Below, in pieces: positions 16,076 to 23,375 of a stretch of 39,778 nt of DNA. A program made the position numbers and the translations under genes. The stretch covers positions 1 to 39,778 of the forward strand of contig JAJXWJ010000027.1 of the NCBI GenBank assembly GCA_021781655.1. Direction: 5' to 3'. The notes under the pieces were generated by a model. It did no database searches. It had not been told where the DNA came from and was given only the letters and a program-made list of their open reading frames with translations. The stretch's first letter is position 1, and the number at the start of each line of letters is the position of its first letter. Source of the DNA: Bacillota bacterium. GTDB taxonomy: Bacteria > Bacillota > Clostridia > Clostridiales > Clostridiaceae.

Positions 16076-16103
16076 ATTATATCACTATTATTTATAATTT
16101 CAA
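16076..16103 (-). promoter_or_regulatory. Promoter of the 6S RNA / tRNA-Glu transcript
   Basis: Minus strand TTGAAA (16098-16103), 16 bp, perfect TATAAT (16076-16081), with a predicted start near 16069. It sits 10 bp beyond the end of the acidic-protein gene and faces the RNA genes. Confidence 0.7.
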
Positions 16104-16113
16104 GTACTTTTTA

Positions 16114-16512
16114 TTATAATTTTAAATCCTCTAAAACTTCTTCAATATCTATTTCTAAATTTTTATCATAAAACACAGCTATTATCTCACTAAAATCATA
16201 TTGTTCTTCTTCGACATTATAGGAAATGAATTGGACACCTAAATCTAAGGTTTCAATACACTCTTCAAGTATTTCTCCAACATTATCAACAGCAATATCG
16301 CTTAAATAAGGAAGAAAAAACTGTTCATACCAAAGTTCGCTTCCCTTTTCATCTTCACATTCATCATCAGCATATGCAAAAGCGCCATCCATTTCATCGT
16401 CATCGAAATCATAATAAAATCTAGCGACAAAAATATTTTCTTTATATTTAATTTCTTCTACTTCGTTAATATCATTTTCATTTAAATATTTAATTATTTT
16501 TTGTTTATCCAT
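16114..16512 (-). CDS. Small acidic protein of unknown function
   Basis: A 132-residue, strongly acidic protein that I do not recognise. It is rich in Asp and Glu throughout (for example DFDDDEMDGAFAY and DDECEDEKG) and has no signal peptide or membrane segment, so it is probably cytoplasmic. The regular mix of aromatic and acidic residues suggests a folded alpha/beta domain rather than a disordered tail. An ATG at 16512 and a TTG one codon earlier share the site AGGGAG; the ATG is preferred. It appears to be a single-gene unit, with the 6S promoter just after its stop. Confidence 0.65.
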   Translation of the reverse strand: MDKQKIIKYLNENDINEVEEIKYKENIFVARFYYDFDDDEMDGAFAYADDECEDEKGSELWYEQFFLPYLSDIAVDNVGEILEECIETLDLGVQFISYNVEEEQYDFSEIIAVFYDKNLEIDIEEVLEDLKL

Positions 16513-16641
16513 CAAAAATCGCTCCCTGCTTTCATTTTATTAATCCATTTATATTATAATATCACAAAGAAGAATAAAATATAATTAATTTGCAAAAACT
16601 TAATTTAACATATTTATTTTGACTTTATTGGAGTGATTTAA

Positions 16642-17532
16642 TTGAAAATTAATTTAATTGGCGTTCCTATTCATTACGGGTGTGACCTAAAAGGTGCTGA
16701 CCTAGCACCAGATATAATTAGAAATAAAATGGCCCAAAATCATTATGAACATGAATTTTATGACTTTGGTAATTTATACATTCCTAAAATAGAAACGGAA
16801 ACCAAATATTATGCTCATCCAAAAATAAAGTTCTTCGATTCAATTGTAGATGTAAATAAAAATTTAGCTCATGCTGTATATTGTTCTCTGCATGCTAATA
16901 GTTTTCCCTTAGTAATTGGTGGCGACCACTCAATCGCTGTTGGAAGCATTTCTGGAGCAAGCAAATATTGTAAAAACCTTGCTGTAATTTGGGTAGATGC
17001 ACATTCTGATATTCACACAGATTTGACTACCTCTTCAGGAAATCTCCACGGCATGTCTCTAGCTGCTGTTATTGGAGAAGGTCCAAAAGAGCTTACAAAT
17101 TTATATTTCAAGGGTAAAAAAGTTAGAGCAGAAAATGTATTTATAATCGGTGCAAGATCCATTGATGAAGGTGAGGCTTTGCTCATCAAAAAGAAAAATA
17201 TTAGTGTGTTTTCTACCGATTATATAAAAAAATATGGAACATCAAATATTATAAATGAAATTAATTTACATCTAAAAAAGAACAATATTGATTACGTACA
17301 TTTTAGTTTTGATATAGATTGCTTAGATCCATCTATCGTTAACGGTACAGGTACTCCTGAGCCTAATGGCCTTTCCGTTGAAGACGCTAAATCTATTATT
17401 AAGAAAATTTTTGGAACAAAACTTGTGAAATCAATGGATTTAGTTGAATATAATCCACTGCTAGATAAAAACAAGCAAACCTTAAATATAGTTTTACAAA
17501 TAATTCAATTTGCATTAACACAATTACATTAA
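16642..17532 (+). CDS. Arginase (ureohydrolase family)
   Basis: A 296-residue manganese ureohydrolase. Metal ligands are H96 (GGDHS), D119, H121 and D123 (DAHSD), and D224 and D226 (SFDIDCLDP). The start IGVPIHYGCDLKGADLAPDIIR and the SGNLHGMSL loop (132-140) look like arginase, which splits arginine into ornithine and urea; agmatinase or formimidoylglutamase are less likely but not excluded. The start is TTG at 16642 with GGAGTG 7 nt before it. It stands alone, with no arginine or ornithine catabolic genes beside it. Confidence 0.85.
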   Translation: MKINLIGVPIHYGCDLKGADLAPDIIRNKMAQNHYEHEFYDFGNLYIPKIETETKYYAHPKIKFFDSIVDVNKNLAHAVYCSLHANSFPLVIGGDHSIAVGSISGASKYCKNLAVIWVDAHSDIHTDLTTSSGNLHGMSLAAVIGEGPKELTNLYFKGKKVRAENVFIIGARSIDEGEALLIKKKNISVFSTDYIKKYGTSNIINEINLHLKKNNIDYVHFSFDIDCLDPSIVNGTGTPEPNGLSVEDAKSIIKKIFGTKLVKSMDLVEYNPLLDKNKQTLNIVLQIIQFALTQLH

Positions 17533-17538
17533 TGATTA

Positions 17539-17576
17539 AGAGGTAACATTGATTATGAAATGCTAATATTACCTCT
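17539..17576. terminator. Weak hairpin between arginase and helD
   Basis: AGAGGTAA (17539-17546) pairs with TTACCTCT (17569-17576), extended past a mismatch by ATT/AAT. There is no proper T tract on either side, so its terminator role is tentative. Confidence 0.4.
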
Positions 17577-17590
17577 CCAATAAATATTTT

Positions 17591-19879
17591 TTATTCTTCA
17601 ATTAAACTAGAAATTTCCCCATCATAAAATACAAATTCATAATGAAGTGCTCTTGTTAATGCCACGTATAATATTTTTTTGTCTAATTCGTTATTACTAT
17701 AATTTTCTTCTGTGCAGTTATAAACAATGCTGCAATCAAATTCTAGACCCTTTGTCATATAGGATGGGATAATAATTTTATTTAGCTTTACATTTTTATC
17801 TGTATCCTTAACTAAAGTCCATTTATACTTGCTTTCTTTATTTAAAATATCCTTAATTTTTTTGCATTCCTCATAGGTTCTTCCAATAACCGCTATACTT
17901 TCCTTACCATTTTCTATGCAATAATTACATATTTCATCAAGTTTAAGTGAAAACTCTTTATTTCCATTAAAGTTTATAACCTTTGGCACATCACCATGCC
18001 TTAATACCGGCTTTGCAGGAGTTAAATTATTTTTTTGTTTTCTTAATACTCTATTTGCAAAGTTTATTATTTCTACTGTAGAACGGTAACTTTGAGTAAG
18101 CTCTACGTAACTTGCTTCCCCAGCTAAAACGTCATTTATAAACTTTTGCCAATCATCTATACCTTTATAATAATATATTCCTTGTCCTACATCCCCAACT
18201 ATAGTCATAGAATTATTTACACATATATTATTTAAAACTACATATTGAAAGGGACTGTAATCTTGAGCCTCATCTATTACTAAATGCTTGTATTTATATT
18301 TTTCTGGAACACCTTGTATTTTAAACTTTAAATAAAGCATTGCTGTTAAATCATCACAATCTAAAATCCCCTCTTCACTATTACAGTTATATTCATCTGT
18401 AAGAAATGTTGAAAGCTCCGAATTAATTTTATTATCAGTAACTTCATCAAAAACTTCCTTATTATTAAAAAATACTTTTAATAACTCTAATACGTCTTTA
18501 TGCTTCCAATTTTCAAAGTAACTCTCCATAGTTTCTTTAGCTAAAGCTATTAATTCCTTTTTCTTCGCATCACGTTCGTTATAAAGTTCAATAATTTTTT
18601 CTCTTCGTTCTTTGGAATCTTCCATAGTTTTTTTAATACGAGTAATATTATATTCATAATTAAAAACAACCTTTTCCATTACTTCTGCCACTTTTTCATT
18701 AAACTTTAATTTGAAATATCTTTTAATTTCATCTTTTCTTTTATCTATTGGAAGAAAAGCCATATCTTTTATAAATAGTCTTTTTATTTCTTTAGCATCA
18801 AATAAAACATAATTATAAACTTTTATATCCTCTATTTCTAAATCACATTTTTCAATATATCTTAAATATCTATCCATTATTATTTTATATGACATAGAAC
18901 CTTTTAACTTACTTGAAGCAGTAACTAATCTTTTGCTTTTAACCTCTTGTTCTAGAACCTTCATTAATTTTTTATCTTTTGTAATTATTTTTCCCTTATA
19001 TTCCAATATCTCTTTAGCTATTTCTTCAAAAGTTTTTTGCTTCACCATATCTACTCCTAAACTTGGAAGTACCATTGATATATAATCTAAAAACAATTTG
19101 TTTGGAGCAATAACTAAAATATCTTTTGGTAATAATGTATTTCTGTATTTATATAGCAAATATGCAAGCCTATGTAATGCTATAGTAGTTTTTCCTGAAC
19201 CTGCAGAACCCTGTACTATAAGCGGTGAATTTTTTCCTGCTCTAATGATATCATTTTGCTCCTTTTGAATAGTTGCAACTACATCTTTTAACTTACTACT
19301 AACACTTTCCTCTAGATTTATCTTTAAAAATTCATCCATCAAAGCACTTTCATCGTCACTTGAGCCTAATATTATTTCATTTATACCATCATCAAATGCA
19401 TCCTTAAGCTTTGAATCTCTTATTAAAAACTTACGCTTTAGCTTCAGTTCACCATCAATAAAGCCATCTGGTACTTCATAAGAAGTTCTTCCTTCTGTAC
19501 CGCTATAATATAAATCAGCTATAGGAGCTCTCCAGTCTATTACTACCTCATCGCCTGTAGAACTGTCTCCAAGACCAAATTTACCTATATAGTAACTTTC
19601 ATCAGCTCTTCTATCTTCTCTAAAATCTATTCTAGCAAAATATGGCTGTTCTTTTGCTTCTAAATACTTTTCCAAGTTTTTATGGGTAATTTTATATAAC
19701 TTTTCAGACGTCTCTAGTTCTTCATTATACTTACCTTTAGACTGTTTTTTTAATGACGCTATTTTATTTTGAAGAACTTTATCACTTTCAGAAGCTATAT
19801 TAATTTCTTTTTCAATCCATTGCTTGCAATTTACAAAGTAATTGCTTTCATATTCAAATTGTTGTTTATCTATGCTCAT
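17591..19879 (-). CDS. helD: RNA polymerase recycling helicase HelD
   Basis: A 762-residue superfamily 1 (UvrD-like) ATPase. The N-terminal arm (1-90) is helical and probably coiled coil, ending in the HelD-specific YFARIDFRED (80-89); next come YYIGKFGLGD and VIDWRAPIADLYY (113-125), also HelD features. Walker A GSAGSGKT is at 224-231, the DEAQDYSPFQ box is near 535, and late motifs include QSYRS and YVALTRAL. HelD binds RNA polymerase, pushes into its channels and releases stalled complexes from DNA. The ATG has GGAGG upstream. It is divergent from an RmlD-like gene. An inverted repeat (AGCTTA/TAAGCT) lies about 25 bp upstream of the start. Confidence 0.9.
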   Translation of the reverse strand: MSIDKQQFEYESNYFVNCKQWIEKEINIASESDKVLQNKIASLKKQSKGKYNEELETSEKLYKITHKNLEKYLEAKEQPYFARIDFREDRRADESYYIGKFGLGDSSTGDEVVIDWRAPIADLYYSGTEGRTSYEVPDGFIDGELKLKRKFLIRDSKLKDAFDDGINEIILGSSDDESALMDEFLKINLEESVSSKLKDVVATIQKEQNDIIRAGKNSPLIVQGSAGSGKTTIALHRLAYLLYKYRNTLLPKDILVIAPNKLFLDYISMVLPSLGVDMVKQKTFEEIAKEILEYKGKIITKDKKLMKVLEQEVKSKRLVTASSKLKGSMSYKIIMDRYLRYIEKCDLEIEDIKVYNYVLFDAKEIKRLFIKDMAFLPIDKRKDEIKRYFKLKFNEKVAEVMEKVVFNYEYNITRIKKTMEDSKERREKIIELYNERDAKKKELIALAKETMESYFENWKHKDVLELLKVFFNNKEVFDEVTDNKINSELSTFLTDEYNCNSEEGILDCDDLTAMLYLKFKIQGVPEKYKYKHLVIDEAQDYSPFQYVVLNNICVNNSMTIVGDVGQGIYYYKGIDDWQKFINDVLAGEASYVELTQSYRSTVEIINFANRVLRKQKNNLTPAKPVLRHGDVPKVINFNGNKEFSLKLDEICNYCIENGKESIAVIGRTYEECKKIKDILNKESKYKWTLVKDTDKNVKLNKIIIPSYMTKGLEFDCSIVYNCTEENYSNNELDKKILYVALTRALHYEFVFYDGEISSLIEE

Positions 19880-20023
19880 TTTTATTCCTCCTGCTACCTG
19901 TTTTTAGCTTAATTGTAAGCTGAAAACTATAAGACATAATTATACATCGATAATAAGTTTTTATCAAGGCAGTATTTATTGAACTTTAATTTCATATAAT
20001 TTATTAAAAGGAGTGGTTATATT

Positions 20024-20857
20024 TTGAAAATATTAATAACTGGATTAGAAAATAGCTTAGCTAAATATATTTATTGTTATTTTAAAAATGAGCACAATAT
20101 TTATGTTTTCAATAACGAGACATTAGATAGCTCAGATAAAAATTTATGTTTTAATGTTATAACAAACATTAAACCTCAAATAGTAATTCATTGTGAAACT
20201 ATGGATAATATGGAGTCTTGCGAAAAAAATGAATCCTCTGCTTATAAAGTAAATACTATAGGTACACTTAATATAGCTTATCCTTGCAGTATATTAAACA
20301 TTCCTATAATTTACTTATCTACTTCTTATGTTTATAGCGGAGAAAAAAATTCTTCTTATTTTGAAACTGATGATTGTAAACCTGTGAATATTTACGGAAA
20401 AACAAAGCTTTCGGGAGAAAGATTAATACGAACTCTTTGCAAGAAATATTTCATTTTAAGATGCGGATGGATTTTTGGCACTGAAAACTGTTTCGTAAGA
20501 AAAATAATTAAAAACATGAATGTACCCATTTTATTTTGCTCTACAGAAATTGGAAATCCTACATATGCTGAAGATTTATGTATACTGATAAAGGAAATGT
20601 TACAGTCAAATTTATATGGCATTTATAATTGTGGCAATGATAATGCCATCAACAAAACCGTTTTTGTTAAGGAGCTTATGAATTTTTGCAAAGTAAAAAA
20701 GAACATTTTAGAATTACCTAGAAGCATTAATCTAAGTATAGCCCCAAGACCTAAAAATTGTTCTTTAAATATGTCTCTTATAAAAAATTGTTTCAATGTA
20801 AACTTCCCCTTTTGGGAAGATAGATTAAAAGAGTATATTTCTAATAACCTCTTATAG
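20024..20857 (+). CDS. RmlD-like NAD(P)-dependent sugar reductase/epimerase
   Basis: A 277-residue extended short-chain dehydrogenase resembling dTDP-4-dehydrorhamnose reductase. The catalytic-type Y124-GKT-K128 is present, with STSYVYSG just before it. The N-terminal dinucleotide loop, normally TGANGQLG, reads TGLENSLA here, losing the second and third glycines, so cofactor binding may be altered. The start is TTG with AAGGAGTGG upstream. No rhamnose-pathway partners (RmlA, B, C) lie nearby. It overlaps birA tail-to-tail by 17 bp. Function in a nucleotide-sugar step is inferred from family only. Confidence 0.75.
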   Translation: MKILITGLENSLAKYIYCYFKNEHNIYVFNNETLDSSDKNLCFNVITNIKPQIVIHCETMDNMESCEKNESSAYKVNTIGTLNIAYPCSILNIPIIYLSTSYVYSGEKNSSYFETDDCKPVNIYGKTKLSGERLIRTLCKKYFILRCGWIFGTENCFVRKIIKNMNVPILFCSTEIGNPTYAEDLCILIKEMLQSNLYGIYNCGNDNAINKTVFVKELMNFCKVKKNILELPRSINLSIAPRPKNCSLNMSLIKNCFNVNFPFWEDRLKEYISNNLL

Positions 20858-21815
20858 ATATTTCTCCGGAAATAAGACTTTTTATAGTTCCATCTTCATA
20901 TTCTACTACCAAAAGTCCTTCTTCATTTATATCTAGGACTTTTGCTTTAGTTTCCATATTCCTTTGTATTACTTTTATATTTTTACCTATTAAGATAGAC
21001 TTGTCCTTGCATATTTTTATAGTATTACTAATGTCGTCTTTTTTTTCAAATTCATCGTACAGTGCCTCAAAATTATTTATTACACTTGCCATTAATGCTT
21101 TTCTATCAAAGTCTCTTTCAAACTGAATTTTAAGAGATGTTGCAATTTCCTTTATTTCTTCAGTAAAGTCATCACAATCTATATTAGCATTTAAACCAAT
21201 TCCTAAAACAACATAGTTTATTTTTGTTAGTTCTCCACTCATCTCAGTTAGTATTCCGCATACCTTTTTACCCTTTAAAATTATATCATTGGGCCATTTA
21301 ATTTTAGAATCCACTCCAAACTGCGTTAATGCAGTATTTACAGCAGCTGCAGCAATTTGAGTAATTAATGATATTCTTAACGGATCTATATCTGGTCTTA
21401 AAATTATAGACATCCATATTCCTTTTCCTTTTGGAGAAACAAAACTTCTTCCCATTCTCCCTCTTCCCAAGGTTTGTTCTTCACTTACTACTATTGTACC
21501 ATGCTCTTCTCCATTATTCGCAAGTTCCTTAGCCTTACTATTTGTAGAATCAATAGTATCAAAGTGCAAAATTTTTTTACCAATTTCTTTTGTGTTTAAT
21601 AATGGATGAATTTCTTCTTCTGTTAAAATATTTGCTGCTACTAAAAGTCTGTATCCTTTTTTAGATATGGACTCAATTTCGTAACCATCTTCTTTAAGGT
21701 GGTTTATGTATTTCCAAATTGCTGTTCTTGAAACTCCTAACTTTTCACTAATTTCTTGACCTGAAACAAAGCTTCCAAAACTTTCCCTTAATAAATTTAA
21801 AATTTCTTCTTTCAA
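20841..21815 (-). CDS. birA: Bifunctional biotin-protein ligase / biotin repressor
   Basis: A 324-residue BirA. The N-terminal winged helix (LLRESFGSFVSGQEISEKLG, then SRTAIWKYINHLKEDGYEI) binds the biotin operator. The ligase domain shows GRGRMGRSFVSPKGKGIW, the active-site loop that binds biotinyl-AMP, then KWPNDI and GIGLNAN. It attaches biotin to acyl-CoA carboxylase subunits and represses biotin genes. The TTG at 21815 has AGGAG 8 nt upstream; earlier in-frame starts at 21842 (TTG) and 21833 (ATG) lack a site. It follows the HAD phosphatase gene closely on the same strand. No bio genes are in view. Confidence 0.93.
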   Translation of the reverse strand: MKEEILNLLRESFGSFVSGQEISEKLGVSRTAIWKYINHLKEDGYEIESISKKGYRLLVAANILTEEEIHPLLNTKEIGKKILHFDTIDSTNSKAKELANNGEEHGTIVVSEEQTLGRGRMGRSFVSPKGKGIWMSIILRPDIDPLRISLITQIAAAAVNTALTQFGVDSKIKWPNDIILKGKKVCGILTEMSGELTKINYVVLGIGLNANIDCDDFTEEIKEIATSLKIQFERDFDRKALMASVINNFEALYDEFEKKDDISNTIKICKDKSILIGKNIKVIQRNMETKAKVLDINEEGLLVVEYEDGTIKSLISGEISIRGY

Positions 21816-21838
21816 GGCAAATACTCCTTTCATTTTCT

Positions 21839-22660
21839 TCAATCGCTAACTAACTCCTCAATAGCTGTTGCCACACCATCTTCTTCATTTGTCCTCGTAA
21901 TATATTTAGCTTCTGACTTGACTTTTTCGATTGCATTTCCCATAGCAACACCAAAACCAGCATAACGTATCATAGAAATATCATTTTCACTATCACCAAT
22001 TGCTATTATTTCTTCTTTCTTTATTTTAAGATAATCACTTAAAAATTTTAATGCATTTCCTTTTGAAACCCCTTTGTTTGTAACTTCTATATTATTTTCA
22101 CTAGAACTTGCAACTTCAATATCTTTATTTCTAATTACCTCTTCTTTGAACAATTCCAATTTGTTTTTATTTAAACTAATTATCTCAAACTTAATTATTT
22201 CCTTTTCTTTATTAACAATTAGATTATTAACTTCTACATAAGATTTTAGCCTCTGAATTTTTATATTTTTATTTCCTGTTAATCTAAGTATAACTTTCCA
22301 AAAAAGAGTTAGTCTTATTCCATAACAATATAGGGTATCATGCGTATGTAACATGAATTTAAGATTAAATTTTTTAGAAATCGCAATTAGAAACGAATTT
22401 GTTTCTTTACTAATATTTTGCTTATATATTGTTTTATCTCCATCCATAATCAAGGCACCATTAGATGCAATAACTGGAGCCTCTATTCCAATATAATCCT
22501 TATAAAAAGGAATATCACTGTATATTCTCCCAGTAGTAATTACTATATATATTCCTAAAGCTTGAGCCCTTTTTATAGCTTCCTTCGTTTTATCGGTTAC
22601 TTTTTTTTCTTTGTTTAAAAGTGTACCATCCATATCGATAGCAATTAATTTATACCCCAT
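21839..22660 (-). CDS. Cof-type HAD-IIB phosphatase
   Basis: A 273-residue haloacid dehalogenase-superfamily hydrolase with a class IIB cap. Motif I is DMDGTLL near residue 9, motif II is TTGR, and motifs III/IV are the lysine before NALKFLSDYL and GDSENDISM near the end. Such proteins dephosphorylate sugar phosphates, flavin or pyridoxal phosphate; the substrate cannot be called. The ATG at 22660 is preceded by AGGAGGG, so the longer frame to 22705 is rejected. It probably shares a transcript with birA, whose start lies 23 bp beyond its stop. Confidence 0.87.
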   Translation of the reverse strand: MGYKLIAIDMDGTLLNKEKKVTDKTKEAIKRAQALGIYIVITTGRIYSDIPFYKDYIGIEAPVIASNGALIMDGDKTIYKQNISKETNSFLIAISKKFNLKFMLHTHDTLYCYGIRLTLFWKVILRLTGNKNIKIQRLKSYVEVNNLIVNKEKEIIKFEIISLNKNKLELFKEEVIRNKDIEVASSSENNIEVTNKGVSKGNALKFLSDYLKIKKEEIIAIGDSENDISMIRYAGFGVAMGNAIEKVKSEAKYITRTNEEDGVATAIEELVSD

Positions 22661-22718
22661 TTTCCCTCCTAAAAGTACATAGTAATACTTATACAAAAAG
22701 GCCATTGCAAAGACATTA

Positions 22719-22748
22719 AAAAAGCCTCTACTATAGCCTATGCTTTTT
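22719..22748 (-). terminator. Terminator of the carbonic anhydrase gene
   Basis: On the minus strand AAAAAGC pairs with GCTTTTT around a 15-nt loop containing CTATAG, and six T end the structure. It lies 11 bp after the carbonic anhydrase stop. Confidence 0.6.
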
Positions 22749-22759
22749 CTATAAAATTT

Positions 22760-23302
22760 TTAAACTTCATTTATTAAGTATAATAAATTATCCTCCAAAT
22801 TATAAAATAAAGGAGCAACTAAAATTTTTGGATATCTACCCCGAAGTCTTTTTGCTTCTGCTAAAACGAAATCAATTTCATGACTAATTTCATAAAGTGG
22901 TGCCATAGAATTAAAATGCTCTTCTGCAAACTCCTTATCCCAACCTGCTGTTTCTACTAAACCTTGTACAATCTTTTCCTTTTTAGATACAAGGTTAACC
23001 ATTCCACAATTGTTATGAGCGATAAGGGCTATCGTTTTAATGCCACCTGAAGCTATTGCATAAGAAACATAAAACTCACTATATCTTAAATTACCTCCGC
23101 CAGTTCGTAAAATATAAGCAAAATTATTTGGAATATGAAGTTGCTTTCTGTTATCCATGCACATGCCTACTAAAATTTCTGCTTTAGAAACCACTTCAAA
23201 TTCCTTAGCTAAATTTTGGTACTCTATAAGTGAAGCTATTGGAGTATCTTTATATTGTTCAAAAATATCATCTTTTTTTTCAATTTTCACTAATCTGTTC
23301 AT
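22760..23302 (-). CDS. Beta-class carbonic anhydrase family protein
   Basis: A 180-residue protein with the complete zinc site of beta-carbonic anhydrases: C48, D50 and R52 (CMDNR), and H96 and C99 (HNNC). GGGNLRYS and SYAIASGGIKTIALIAH between them are also typical. It would interconvert CO2 and bicarbonate, useful for biotin-dependent carboxylases. The protein is shorter and more diverged than classic members, so catalysis is likely but not certain. The ATG at 23302 has GGAGG 4 nt before it; an earlier in-frame TTG has none. It has its own terminator. It is near birA, but not on the same transcript as far as I can see. Confidence 0.82.
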   Translation of the reverse strand: MNRLVKIEKKDDIFEQYKDTPIASLIEYQNLAKEFEVVSKAEILVGMCMDNRKQLHIPNNFAYILRTGGGNLRYSEFYVSYAIASGGIKTIALIAHNNCGMVNLVSKKEKIVQGLVETAGWDKEFAEEHFNSMAPLYEISHEIDFVLAEAKRLRGRYPKILVAPLFYNLEDNLLYLINEV

Positions 23303-23375
23303 TTTACCTCCACACTTATAATTCAATTTATTTTAAATTAATTTTACATTAATCTATTCACAAGTGCAAATAAAA

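Noticed and set aside
16642-17532. Agmatinase or formimidoylglutamase instead of arginase
   Set aside because: The start region and SGNLHGMSL loop look more like arginase, but the distinction is by eye only.
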